Shown piece by piece: positions 16,124 to 25,041 of a stretch of 64,000 nt of DNA. This DNA is from Formosa undariae (GTDB lineage Bacteria; Bacteroidota; Bacteroidia; Flavobacteriales; Flavobacteriaceae). The stretch lies in contig NZ_JBHMEZ010000011.1 in the NCBI RefSeq assembly GCF_042427615.1, forward strand, positions 248,001 to 312,000, in the 5' to 3' direction. Numbering within the stretch: the stretch's first letter is position 1; each line of letters starts with the position of its first letter. The position numbers and the translations under genes are program-made. The notes under the pieces were generated by a model. That model had not been told where the DNA came from. It searched no databases and saw nothing but the letters and a program-made list of their open reading frames with translations.

Positions 16124-18445
16124 TTATCGTCCTATAGGGATACCAATTCCGAAAAATAATCGAAATTTATCTGTATTATTAACCCAAGTGAAATCTAAGT
16201 CTATAGGGCCAATCATAGACAAGTAGGAAACTTTTGTACCTATAGAATACAAGCTACTCGTATCTAAATTATCTTTCCATTCGCCGTCTGGCGAGAATGC
16301 ATTTTCAGAATACTCTTTAAAGTCTCCAAATCCTACTGTTGCTAAATCAAAATGAGGTATGATATAACATTTTTTAATGAATTGATATTGTAAAGCTATG
16401 TTAGCACTCATAAACTGACTTACGGGTAATTCGTCTTCTAGTAAACCGTAAAACACAAAATCGTCTTTTCTTGGACGTCTTAAATTCCCTCCTAAGTAAT
16501 AGTTGGCTCCATATCCAAATTGCTGAAAGGAAAGGTCGTCGTCTTGCGATTTATCCATAAACGTTAACCCCATATTGGCACCTAATTTTAGTGTCAGTTT
16601 TTCATTAAAAGTTTTTACAGTTTCAAAGTTCAGTCTTAATTTTGTAAAATCATTTACATGCCCAGATTGATTTTTACTTATTGACGTATCGACATAGTTA
16701 ATATCTACATTATTACGTATTGTTCGTCCAACTCTCACCTCTAGATTATAACCATCTGTAGGGTAAAATACGGTGTTTAAAGTATTGTACACATATTGAC
16801 CATAAAGCTCGGTGGTATTAAATTTGTAGTCATCTAAATTTAATATATTATTTACAATTTGAGGATTAGCATCTGGTCTAAGGCTCGTATGTTGGTAGTC
16901 AATTCCGAAACCAGCATAACTGTTTAATGTGTGGATATTGCGATTAATTTCATTATCAAACTGTAAATATTTGTAATTCATTTCGTCTGTAGCTTCCCCT
17001 TGAATAAAAATATCTTGATCTAATTTTTGTCCGAAGACTTCCGATCTAAACCACCAATTTTTATCTTCCCCGTATATCTTTTGATATTGTGCTTTAAATT
17101 TAGGTTGTTCGGCAATATCTAAAGTAACTAACAATCTTGAAGAAGCTCCTATAATATTTCGTCCCGTGTAATTTAATAATAAACCTACACCGCGAAAGTC
17201 GTCAAAATGAGCTGCTAATTTTACTTGATTATGAGCTTTTTCTATGGCGGTAATTTCTAGACCTATTTTGTCGCCATTAATAATTGGGTTTGTAGAGATT
17301 GAACTAAAAAGATTAGTACCTAATATTCTATTTATATGTGTTTCTGCTTCTTCAACCGTGTATTCTTCTTTTTCTTTTAATCCCGACCTTGTGGTTACTA
17401 ATCTTAAATTATCTTCACTAATCCCTTTGTATACAATAGTGTCTAATGCGACAAGCTTTTTTTGAACAGGCATTACATGCGCTCTCTGTTTGAATGGTTT
17501 TAATGATTTAGCAAGAGCTACTAATTGATCTTCATTGTCTATAACTGCTTTTTTGCCTTCTTCATAAATAATAGCGCTTTTGTCAAAATCCCCAGGTGTG
17601 TATTTAAGATTAGGTACATGGTCTAATAAAATATCACATTCCTTTTTATGTTTTGCAACGAGTAAATTACTAGAAAGCATTCCGGTTTGGAATAATAAAT
17701 TTTCTAGATTCCCTAATTGCTCTTTAGTTTGTAATCCGCCACTAACTTCACTTCCAATAATAAAATCTGCACCTAAACTTTTAGCAATATCAACAGGAAA
17801 ATTATTTAAAACACCACCATCTACAAGTAATGTGTTTTTATATTCTACAGGTTTAAATACGCCAGGAATAGACATACTTGCACGCATAGCGGTACTTAGA
17901 GAGCCGTGGTCTAAAATAATTTGTTTTCCGTTTACAATATCTGTTGCCATAGCTCTAAACGGGATCGGGTAATCGTCGAACTTGGAAATGTTATAAACAG
18001 GATATGTTAGCACGCTAAAAAAATCTCTTAAATTCTGGTCGTTTAATATTGCGATTACCGGTTTTGGTTTTTTATCTACCACTTCAAACCCTATAGAGTA
18101 GCGTCCAAATTCACTTTTCTCTTCATTACTTACACTAGTAATAGACGCTCTACCTCCAAAAAGAGCATCCCAATCTGCATTTTTAGAAATCTCGGCAATT
18201 TGGTCACCAGTATAACCTACAGAATATAATGCACCTACAATACTTCCCATACTCGTTCCTACTATTAAGTCAGGAACGATACCAAGGGAGTCTAATTTTT
18301 GTAAGGTTGGGATGTGTGCGATTCCTAATGCACCTCCACCACTTAGTACTAAGGCGACTTTAGGTTTGTCAGCATCCTGAGCGTAGGTAGTTAGGGAGAA
18401 TGAAAAACAGACTAAGAGAATAAAAAACGTGTAGAATTTATTCAT
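16124..18445 (-). CDS. Patatin-like phospholipase fused to an outer-membrane beta-barrel
   Basis: A 773-residue outer-membrane protein. A signal peptide (about 1-22, TTYAQ) precedes a patatin domain (about 28-300) with the oxyanion loop GGGALG, the nucleophile Ser65 in GTSMG and Asp208 in DGG, the Ser-Asp dyad of lipid acyl hydrolases. Residues about 330-400 look like a POTRA-type module, and the C-terminal half is a BamA/Omp85-type barrel ending in FFGIGIPIGR. The architecture is that of PlpD/FplA-like type Vd autotransporters. The catalytic residues are intact. Whether the patatin stays on the cell or is released, and its lipid substrate, are unknown. It is divergent from the PBP gene. Confidence 0.88.
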   Translation of the reverse strand: MNKFYTFFILLVCFSFSLTTYAQDADKPKVALVLSGGGALGIAHIPTLQKLDSLGIVPDLIVGTSMGSIVGALYSVGYTGDQIAEISKNADWDALFGGRASITSVSNEEKSEFGRYSIGFEVVDKKPKPVIAILNDQNLRDFFSVLTYPVYNISKFDDYPIPFRAMATDIVNGKQIILDHGSLSTAMRASMSIPGVFKPVEYKNTLLVDGGVLNNFPVDIAKSLGADFIIGSEVSGGLQTKEQLGNLENLLFQTGMLSSNLLVAKHKKECDILLDHVPNLKYTPGDFDKSAIIYEEGKKAVIDNEDQLVALAKSLKPFKQRAHVMPVQKKLVALDTIVYKGISEDNLRLVTTRSGLKEKEEYTVEEAETHINRILGTNLFSSISTNPIINGDKIGLEITAIEKAHNQVKLAAHFDDFRGVGLLLNYTGRNIIGASSRLLVTLDIAEQPKFKAQYQKIYGEDKNWWFRSEVFGQKLDQDIFIQGEATDEMNYKYLQFDNEINRNIHTLNSYAGFGIDYQHTSLRPDANPQIVNNILNLDDYKFNTTELYGQYVYNTLNTVFYPTDGYNLEVRVGRTIRNNVDINYVDTSISKNQSGHVNDFTKLRLNFETVKTFNEKLTLKLGANMGLTFMDKSQDDDLSFQQFGYGANYYLGGNLRRPRKDDFVFYGLLEDELPVSQFMSANIALQYQFIKKCYIIPHFDLATVGFGDFKEYSENAFSPDGEWKDNLDTSSLYSIGTKVSYLSMIGPIDLDFTWVNNTDKFRLFFGIGIPIGR

Positions 18446-18692
18446 AAATATTTTTAAAAAAAGAGTTAGTAGTGCGTCAAAAAGAATGACCTATACAAAT
18501 GTAAGTGAAATTAATTTAGACGATATAAATCTTGTCTAGAATACAAAATAAAAAATCTCAAATAGAAATAAAAATAGCTGTAAAACAAATTCTATTTGAA
18601 AGTTGAATTCTCTTTCCTAGCTTTACAAGATTAAGTGTGTTTTTACGTTAAATTTAGTAGCGCATTATAATTAATCATTTTAAACTGTACAA

Positions 18693-20942
18693 TTGAAAAA
18701 GAAAATAGCTAAAAAGAATAAAAATTGGTTTGTCTTAGTTTTAAAACTCATTGGTTTTGGTTTACTTCTATTGTTATTATTTATCGGCAGTATTTATATT
18801 GGTCTATGGGGGAAAATACCTTCTAAAACCGATTTAGCCGATTTAAAACAAGCCGAGGCAAGTCTTATATTAGACAAAAATGAAGAATTACTTGGAAAGT
18901 ATTTTGTGTTCGATAGAAGTATCGTCAGTTTTGAAGATCTTCCCAAGTATCTTGTAGACGGATTAGTAGCTACCGAAGATGCGCGTTTTTACGAACATGG
19001 CGGTATCGATTATCCGAGTTTTTTCAGAGTGTTTTTTAAAAGTGTATTGCTGCAAGATAATTCTGCAGGAGGCGGAAGTACAATCACACAGCAATTGGCT
19101 AAAAATCTCTTCGGAAGAAAAGACTATTGGATGTTATCTATGCCAATAAATAAAATCAAGGAAATGATAGTAGCGACGAGAATTGAGGACGTTTACGATA
19201 AAAACGATATCATTGCTTTGTATTTAAATACGGTTCCTTTTAGCGAAAACACCTTCGGAATCGAGAGCGCATCTTATCGTTTCTTTAATACATCTACTAA
19301 AAATTTAACGCTTTCCGAAGCTTCAACTTTAGTCGGTACGTTAAAAGCAAATCATAGTTATAATCCGCGATTATTCCCAGAGCGAAGTCAGCTAAGACGA
19401 GATGTTGTCCTTCAACAAATGGTAAAATATGGTTATATAGATGAAGACGCAAGACTAAATGTTAGTAACCACCCCGTAGAAATCGATTATCATAAATTCA
19501 CATATAATGAAGGTTTAGCTCCTTATTTCCGAGAAAATGTTCGTAAACAGGCGTCGCAAATTTTAGATAGTATAAATAATAGTGGCGATACAGAATATGA
19601 TTTGTATAAAGATGGTTTAAAAATTACAACCACTTTAGATAATACCATGCAAGAGTATGCCGAAAAAGGAATGACTAAGCATATGGAACGTTTACAGAGT
19701 CAGTTTGAAAAAGCATATGGATCTAATGCACCTTGGTTAAAAGATGAGGTTATGATAACCGAATTAATTAAAAAAACACCGAAATATGAGCTTCTAAAAA
19801 AAGAGAATTTATCAGAAGCTGAAATCATGGTAGCACTGAATAAAAAATCTAAAAAACCTATTTTTAGTTATGAAGGGGATACCATTGTCTCTATATCGAC
19901 TATAGATAGTCTAAAGCATTATTTAAAATTTTTAAATACAGGATTTGTAGCTCTAGAACCTAATACGGGAGCGATAAGGGCTTACGTTGGCGGAATTAAT
20001 TTCGAGCATTTTAAATACGACCACGTGTCTATGGGGAAACGACAAGTGGGATCGACATTTAAACCTTTTGTATATACAACAGCATTAGAATCTGGGATGG
20101 ATCCATGTACCTATATTTCGGTAAAAGAGGTAACTTATACTAATGAGGAAGATTGGACGCCTTCTAACGGTTCGAAAGATGAAACCGATCCGCACATGAA
20201 TTTTTCATTAGAAAAAGCATTAAGTCAATCTATAAATACTATTGCTGTAAAATTATTAGATAAAGTGGGAATACCTGCGGTTATTAATCAAGCGCGAAAA
20301 ATGGGAGTGACTTCAGAATTGCCTGATGTTCCGTCTTTAGCTTTAGGAACAGCAGAATTATCGCTTTTAGAATTAACGGCATCATATACAAGTTATGTGA
20401 ACAAAAGTGTTCCGTCTAAGCCTTATTTTGTAGAGAAAATCGAAGATAAAAATGGCAAGATTCTTTATGAATACAAGCCTTCAAAACCAATGGATCCTGC
20501 GTTTAGTGAGAAGACGAGACAAACCATGATCGAGTTTATGAAAGCGACCATAAATGAAGGAACTGCAAAGCGTATGCGATCAACGTATGGCTTGTCTAAT
20601 GATATGGCAGGAAAAACAGGAACGACACAAGATAATCGCGATGGTTGGTTTATGGCAATTACACCAAATTTAGTCATGGGATCTTGGGTTGGAAACGACG
20701 ATCACCGTATTGGTTTTAGTAATACATCTATTGGTCAAGGGGCAAATTCTGCATTACCAATAGTGGCTAATTTTGTGTCTCAATTAAATAAAAATAATGA
20801 TTTCAATAGCATAACAAAAGCTAAATTTGAAACACCTTCAGCCGAGGTTTTAGAAGCTATAGATTGTAACCCAGATAAACGGGATGGATTCTTTAAGCGA
20901 CTTTTTGGAAAGAAGGAAAAAGAGAAAGCATTTGGGGAGTAA
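18693..20942 (+). CDS. Class A penicillin-binding protein (PBP1A type)
   Basis: A bifunctional peptidoglycan synthase of 749 residues anchored by one N-terminal helix (about 13-38). The glycosyltransferase-51 domain has the catalytic Glu in ATEDARFYEHGG (Glu95) and GGSTITQQLAKNLF (128-141). The transpeptidase domain has the nucleophile motif STFK (Ser454-Lys457), an SIN motif in SQSINT and KTGTT (641-645), so both activities should be present. The start codon is TTG at 18693; no in-frame ATG stands between it and the preceding stop region, and translation from it gives the usual basic start KKKIAKKNKN. It is divergent from the patatin-like gene across 247 bp. Confidence 0.93.
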   Translation: MKKKIAKKNKNWFVLVLKLIGFGLLLLLLFIGSIYIGLWGKIPSKTDLADLKQAEASLILDKNEELLGKYFVFDRSIVSFEDLPKYLVDGLVATEDARFYEHGGIDYPSFFRVFFKSVLLQDNSAGGGSTITQQLAKNLFGRKDYWMLSMPINKIKEMIVATRIEDVYDKNDIIALYLNTVPFSENTFGIESASYRFFNTSTKNLTLSEASTLVGTLKANHSYNPRLFPERSQLRRDVVLQQMVKYGYIDEDARLNVSNHPVEIDYHKFTYNEGLAPYFRENVRKQASQILDSINNSGDTEYDLYKDGLKITTTLDNTMQEYAEKGMTKHMERLQSQFEKAYGSNAPWLKDEVMITELIKKTPKYELLKKENLSEAEIMVALNKKSKKPIFSYEGDTIVSISTIDSLKHYLKFLNTGFVALEPNTGAIRAYVGGINFEHFKYDHVSMGKRQVGSTFKPFVYTTALESGMDPCTYISVKEVTYTNEEDWTPSNGSKDETDPHMNFSLEKALSQSINTIAVKLLDKVGIPAVINQARKMGVTSELPDVPSLALGTAELSLLELTASYTSYVNKSVPSKPYFVEKIEDKNGKILYEYKPSKPMDPAFSEKTRQTMIEFMKATINEGTAKRMRSTYGLSNDMAGKTGTTQDNRDGWFMAITPNLVMGSWVGNDDHRIGFSNTSIGQGANSALPIVANFVSQLNKNNDFNSITKAKFETPSAEVLEAIDCNPDKRDGFFKRLFGKKEKEKAFGE

Positions 20943-21011
20943 TTTTAGATGAAAATTATCACCTAATAATGTCTCATTTTTTTAATACTAGTAAATTAAA
21001 TTATAGCACTT

Positions 21012-22001
21012 ATGTATCAAGCAAACGAGAATAGATATAAAGACATGTCTTACCGAAGATGTGGGAAAAGCGGTATTGTTTTGCCTCCCATTTCATTAGG
21101 GTTATGGCATAATTTTGGAGATGTAGATGTTTTAGAAAACGGAAAACAAATGTTACATACAGCTTTCGATAATGGGATTACACATTTCGATTTAGCTAAT
21201 AATTACGGTCCGCCTCCTGGAAGTGCAGAGCGTAATTTTGGAGAAATCTTAAAGGCTAGTTTTTTGCCTTATCGCGACGAGCTTATTATTTCTACAAAAG
21301 CAGGTTACGGCATGTGGTCGGGGCCTTACGGCGATTGGGGATCTAAAAAATATTTGGTATCTAGTTTAGACCAAAGTTTAAAGCGTATGGGGTTAGATTA
21401 TGTCGATGTTTTTTATCATCATCGTCCAGATCCAAATACACCCTTAGAGGAAACCATGTCGGCACTAGATTTAATAGTAGGACAAGGAAAAGCGTTATAT
21501 GTTGGTGTCTCTAATTACAATGCAGAAGACACCTTAAAAGCTTCGAAGATTTTAAAGGAATTGGGTACACCGTGTTTAATTCATCAGCCACGATATAGTA
21601 TGTTCGATCGTTGGGTAGAAGATGGATTGTTAGATGTTTTAGGCGATGAAGGTATAGGAGCGATTGCATTTTCTCCATTAGCACAAGGCCTTTTAACTAA
21701 TAAATATATTAATGGTGTTCCAGAAAATTCTCGAGCTTCTAAAGCGACTGGATTTCTTCAAAAGGAGAGTGTAACTCAAGACGTGATTAATAAAGTAATT
21801 AAGTTAAATGCTATAGCCGAAAACCGTAATCAAAGTCTAGCGCAGATGGCTGTCGCTTGGTTGTTAAAAGACGATAGGATTACCTCTGTTTTAGTTGGAG
21901 TAAGTACAGAAGCACAATTATTGGATAATTTAGGAGCGTTGAAAAATTTAGATTTTTCCGACTCCGAATTAGAGGCCATAGAAGTCGTTTTAAAAGGCTA
22001 G
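21012..22001 (+). CDS. Aldo/keto reductase, YghZ-like (L-glyceraldehyde 3-phosphate reductase family)
   Basis: An NADPH-dependent aldo-keto reductase of 329 residues. The tetrad is visible: Asp60 (FDLANNYG), Tyr65, Lys96 (ISTKAGYG) and His in YHHRPD (136/137). The stretches GLWHNFGD, NNYGPPPGSAE and GYGMWSGPYGDWGS are typical of the YghZ/Gpr branch, which reduces L-glyceraldehyde 3-phosphate and methylglyoxal in E. coli; the substrate here is inferred. A detoxification role is plausible. It is 69 bp downstream of the PBP gene and 46 bp upstream of the GNAT gene, all on the plus strand. Confidence 0.9.
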   Translation: MYQANENRYKDMSYRRCGKSGIVLPPISLGLWHNFGDVDVLENGKQMLHTAFDNGITHFDLANNYGPPPGSAERNFGEILKASFLPYRDELIISTKAGYGMWSGPYGDWGSKKYLVSSLDQSLKRMGLDYVDVFYHHRPDPNTPLEETMSALDLIVGQGKALYVGVSNYNAEDTLKASKILKELGTPCLIHQPRYSMFDRWVEDGLLDVLGDEGIGAIAFSPLAQGLLTNKYINGVPENSRASKATGFLQKESVTQDVINKVIKLNAIAENRNQSLAQMAVAWLLKDDRITSVLVGVSTEAQLLDNLGALKNLDFSDSELEAIEVVLKG

Positions 22002-22047
22002 ATAATACAGTGATTTTACAACCCCATTTGTCTTAAAAGCAATTTAA

Positions 22048-22500
22048 ATGATAAAAATTATACGGACGGATTCTAAGAATGAAGACTTTATTGAATTGGT
22101 AAGACATTTGGATTCCGAATTGGCAGAACGCGACGGCGAAGAGCATTCGTTTTACGATCAGTTTAATAAAGTAACAGAAATAAAATATGTGGTGGTTGTA
22201 TACGTAGCAGATTTAGCGATTAGTTGCGGTGCTGTAAAGGAGTACGATAAAAATACGATGGAAATTAAACGCATGTACACGACTGAAGCTTATCGCGGAA
22301 AAGGAATAGCCTCCAAAGTACTTGCCGAATTAGAACAATGGACTTCAGAATTAGCGTATACAAGTTGTGTTTTAGAAACCGGACTTAAGCAACCTGAGGC
22401 CATTCGGCTTTACGAAAAAAATGGCTATAATTTAATTCCTAATTATGGTCAATATGCTGAAGTCGTAAATAGCAGATGTTTTGAGAAAATAGTAAACTGA
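22048..22500 (+). CDS. GNAT family N-acetyltransferase
   Basis: A 150-residue acetyl-CoA-dependent acetyltransferase. Motif A is EIKRMYTTEAYRGKGIASKVL, with the pyrophosphate loop RGKGIA, and motif B is CVLETGLKQPEAIRLYEKNGY. The acceptor molecule is unknown. The gene ends the run of plus-strand genes that begins with the PBP; the decayed gene follows. Confidence 0.9.
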   Translation: MIKIIRTDSKNEDFIELVRHLDSELAERDGEEHSFYDQFNKVTEIKYVVVVYVADLAISCGAVKEYDKNTMEIKRMYTTEAYRGKGIASKVLAELEQWTSELAYTSCVLETGLKQPEAIRLYEKNGYNLIPNYGQYAEVVNSRCFEKIVN

Positions 22501-22612
22501 TATTTTAATTGATTTTTATTTATCCTGAATATGCGAAATCTTTTATTAATTAATATCGATTTTTAAGTTCTGATTAAATTATTAGAATTTGGTTATTCTA
22601 ACCACAAACGTT

Positions 22613-23005
22613 ATTAATTATAAAAAACCATTAAATTATTTATGCTTTATTGTATTTGTCTATTTAACGATTCAAGCGCAAGATATTAAATTGCCTTCTC
22701 TAGATTTTTCAAAAGATTTAGTTTCTACTTTAAAGCCTAGTAAAGATATTTAGGGTTGTCTTCTGGAGTCTCTTCTGGGGTAGAAAAAAGAGAATAAAAG
22801 CTTTGCAAGCGATGTTGGGATTATGAGTGGTTCTGGGGACGATGCTTCTAGGAAATTAAAAATGAACGATAGAAAAAAGAAAAGAGATGGGGTGTTAAGA
22901 AAAGCCTTTGGATCTGATAATGCCGTGCTGTCTTATAAGAAAGATATTAAAAAACAAATTACACCATTTAAGAGAACGTATATATTAGCATCATTAGTTT
23001 TATAA
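22613..23005 (+). pseudogene. Decayed gene for a small secreted protein
   Basis: One reading frame gives a signal peptide and N-terminus (NYKKPLNYLCFIVFVYLTIQ, cleavage after AQ, then DIKLPSLDFSKDLVSTLKPS), stops at TAG 22751, and resumes in the same frame from 22790 (ENKSFASDVGIMSGSGDD onward) to the stop at about 23003. Between 22753 and 22788 the next frame reads GLSSGVSSGVEK without a break. A missing T near 22750 and an extra A in the run 22784-22789 explain both in-frame TAGs. The expected start codon is ATT at 22613 rather than ATG. Three lesions suggest real decay, although indels in homopolymers could be sequencing errors. The C-terminal 60 residues alone would form an ORF from 22823, but it lacks a signal peptide. 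Confidence 0.7.
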
Positions 23006-23025
23006 TAGGTATAACGCTAAAGCAT

Positions 23026-23061
23026 AAAAAAGCCCTTGTAAATTTTACAAGGGCTTTTTTT
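23026..23061. terminator. Bidirectional terminator between the pseudogene and the LEA-like gene
   Basis: Arms AAAAAAGCCCTTGTAAA and TTTTACAAGGGCTTTTTT pair almost over their whole length, with A- and T-runs on opposite sides, suitable for the convergent transcription units. Confidence 0.88.
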
Positions 23062-23080
23062 GTATGAAATAGAAAGCAAA

Positions 23081-23536
23081 TTACTTTCCTTGGATTGCTT
23101 TATTTGCATCGTTAGCTGTCTTCTTTACAGCATCATTAGCGTCTTTTGCAGCACCTTCAACAGCTTTACCTGTATCTTTCATTGCTTTGTCAGTTGCATT
23201 TACAGCATCTTTAGTAGCGCCTTCAACAGCGTTACCTGCATCGTTTAAAGCTTTATCAGTTGCATCAACAGCATCGTTTACAGCATCTTTCGCGTCGCTA
23301 GCAGCTCCGTCAACAGCATCAGCTGCGTCATCCATTGCATCTCCAGTTGCATCAACAGCGTCATTTACAGCATCTTTAGTTGCATCTGCAGCATTGTCTA
23401 AAGCGTCTCCTGTTTCTTTAGCAGCGTTTTCTACAGCATCCCCTGCACTTTCAGATTTTTCTTTTACGTCTCTACAAGAAGTAAATGTTGTTCCTAGTGC
23501 AAATACAAGTGCTGCGCTTAAAATTAGTTTTTTCAT
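23081..23536 (-). CDS. Alanine/aspartate-rich repetitive lipoprotein, LEA-like
   Basis: A 151-residue protein of very low complexity. The N-terminus MKKLILSAALVFALGTTFTSC is a lipoprotein-type signal, with Cys21 as the probable lipidated residue. The mature part is a run of near-repeats such as DAVNDAVDATG, DAMDDAADAVDG and KDAVNATDKAMKDTG, with an approximate 11-residue period, few aromatics and balanced Asp/Glu/Lys. This is the amphipathic pattern of group 3 LEA proteins and apolipoprotein-like helices. A role in desiccation, freezing or envelope stress is an inference; no function is established. It is flanked by terminators and appears monocistronic. Confidence 0.85.
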   Translation of the reverse strand: MKKLILSAALVFALGTTFTSCRDVKEKSESAGDAVENAAKETGDALDNAADATKDAVNDAVDATGDAMDDAADAVDGAASDAKDAVNDAVDATDKALNDAGNAVEGATKDAVNATDKAMKDTGKAVEGAAKDANDAVKKTANDANKAIQGK

Positions 23537-23637
23537 GATTTTAGTGTTTTGTTAATTTTTATGCAGCCAAGGTAATAACTTCTAGGCAATCATTAAATCT
23601 TAAATGTTAATTTTTTTAACAAATTCAATAAAAGTCA

Positions 23638-24885
23638 TTAATTAGAACTTTTTGGAGTCAAATATTTAGAAATCAGATCTATTGCTCCTGCGTTTTTATG
23701 AATGTAATCGCTATTTTTACCTCCTGAAACATCTCTAAATTGAGAATTGTTGGCTAATTGGTTAATGATTTTGTTTAACTCAACTTGATTATTTACCGCA
23801 AACATACCTTGGTTTTTTATCATTGCTTTTGCCTCAGGAAATTTTTCGTAGTTATTTCCAATAATAACGGGTACACCAAAGACAGCGGCCTCTAATGTAT
23901 TGTGTAATCCCGTAGTTCCCATGGCACCACCAATGTAGGCTATATCTGCATAGTTGTAAATTTTTGTAAGAATGCCAATGGTATCTATTATAAAGACTTG
24001 TGCTGTTGATAAATCTGCAGTATCTTTTTCTGAATATAATATGGTATTAACCCTTAAACTATTTTTAAGTTGCTGAATTTGATTGGGTTTAATGTTATGT
24101 GGAGCTATTATAAATTTTAAAGTACCAGGTGCTGTTGTGTTTATGTAATTTACAAGCAGTTTTTCGTCTTCGGGCCATGTGCTTCCTGCAACAAAACAGA
24201 GTTGATTGTTTTTAAATTCAGCGATAAAATTTAAAGAATTATCAATTTTTAATTGGTTTGACACTCTATCGAAACGCGTGTCTCCAGAAATACTTGTCGT
24301 ATTATAATTTATAGATTGTAGTAGTTGTTTGGAGGCTCCATCCTGCGTAAAAATATGTTCGAAGGTGAATAATGCCTCTTTCATAAAGGTACCGTAGGAT
24401 TTAAAAAACAGTTGTTCTTTTCTAAATAATGCCGAAATTAAAATGGCGCGTCCTTGTCTATGTTTTAATTCGGCTAAAACATTTGGCCAAATATCGTATT
24501 TAACAAATACAGTCAGGTCCGGATGTACTAAATCGAGAAAAGTTTTAGCATTATGTTTGGAATCTAAGGGGAGATACACCACACAGTCTGCAAGTGGAGA
24601 ATTCTTTCTGATTTCATAACCCGATGGAGAAAAAAAGGAAAGGATGACTTTATGGTTTGGATATTGTTTTTTTATCTCAGCAAACACGGGTAACCCTTGT
24701 TCGTACTCACCTAAAGAGGCGCTGTGAAACCAAAGTGTCTTGTCTGTTTTAGAGATGGATTGCTTTAATTTACTATAGGTTTCACGTCTCCCTATTACTC
24801 CAGATTTTATTTTAGAATTAAAGAAGCCTATTAATGGAAGTAAAAGACTTGCTAGGGAAATGGAAATATTATATATAATTTTCAA
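23638..24885 (-). CDS. waaA: 3-deoxy-D-manno-octulosonic acid (Kdo) transferase
   Basis: A GT30 glycosyltransferase that adds Kdo from CMP-Kdo to lipid A precursor at the inner leaflet of the inner membrane. The 415-residue chain starts with a hydrophobic membrane-contacting segment, then RRETYSKL and HSASLGEYEQGLPV (catalytic-type Glu60). The C-terminal half carries the CMP-Kdo-binding motif GGAMGTTGLHNTLEAAVFGVPVIIGN; Ala replaces the more usual Pro in LEP. No other LPS core gene is adjacent, though galE and a DegT aminotransferase, which may serve polysaccharide synthesis, lie just across a divergent intergenic region. Confidence 0.93.
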   Translation of the reverse strand: MKIIYNISISLASLLLPLIGFFNSKIKSGVIGRRETYSKLKQSISKTDKTLWFHSASLGEYEQGLPVFAEIKKQYPNHKVILSFFSPSGYEIRKNSPLADCVVYLPLDSKHNAKTFLDLVHPDLTVFVKYDIWPNVLAELKHRQGRAILISALFRKEQLFFKSYGTFMKEALFTFEHIFTQDGASKQLLQSINYNTTSISGDTRFDRVSNQLKIDNSLNFIAEFKNNQLCFVAGSTWPEDEKLLVNYINTTAPGTLKFIIAPHNIKPNQIQQLKNSLRVNTILYSEKDTADLSTAQVFIIDTIGILTKIYNYADIAYIGGAMGTTGLHNTLEAAVFGVPVIIGNNYEKFPEAKAMIKNQGMFAVNNQVELNKIINQLANNSQFRDVSGGKNSDYIHKNAGAIDLISKYLTPKSSN

Positions 24886-24902
24886 ATTAAAATGCTTTGA
24901 AA

Positions 24903-24910
24903 CAAAAATA
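24903..24910 (-). promoter_or_regulatory. Probable -7 box of the waaA promoter
   Basis: On the minus strand the sequence TATTTTTG matches TANNTTTG exactly. It would place the start of transcription about 10 nt before the waaA start codon. No good TTTG element is seen at the expected -33 distance, so confidence is moderate. Confidence 0.5.
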
Positions 24911-25041
24911 GTATTTCTTTAGGAAAATTTGATTGGTAAACGTTCCTGATTTTCGTAAATTCGTAAGCATAATGTCCCAAACGGATTTATTAATATTCAT
25001 GGTTCAAACACGTTGATGTTGTGGACCTTAATTTCTTTCAA

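Noticed and set aside
17580..17972. Plus-strand open frame of 130 codons
   Set aside because: Antisense to the patatin domain with its intact catalytic motifs.
22823..23005. A 60-codon open frame starting MSGSGDDASRK as an independent small gene
   Set aside because: It is the C-terminal part of the longer decayed gene in the same frame; the signal peptide and the middle are recognisable upstream.
23187..23555. Long plus-strand open frame of 122 codons, rich in Ala/Ser
   Set aside because: It is the antisense of the repetitive lipoprotein gene; low-complexity alanine repeats open the opposite strand. The minus-strand reading has a signal peptide and lipobox.
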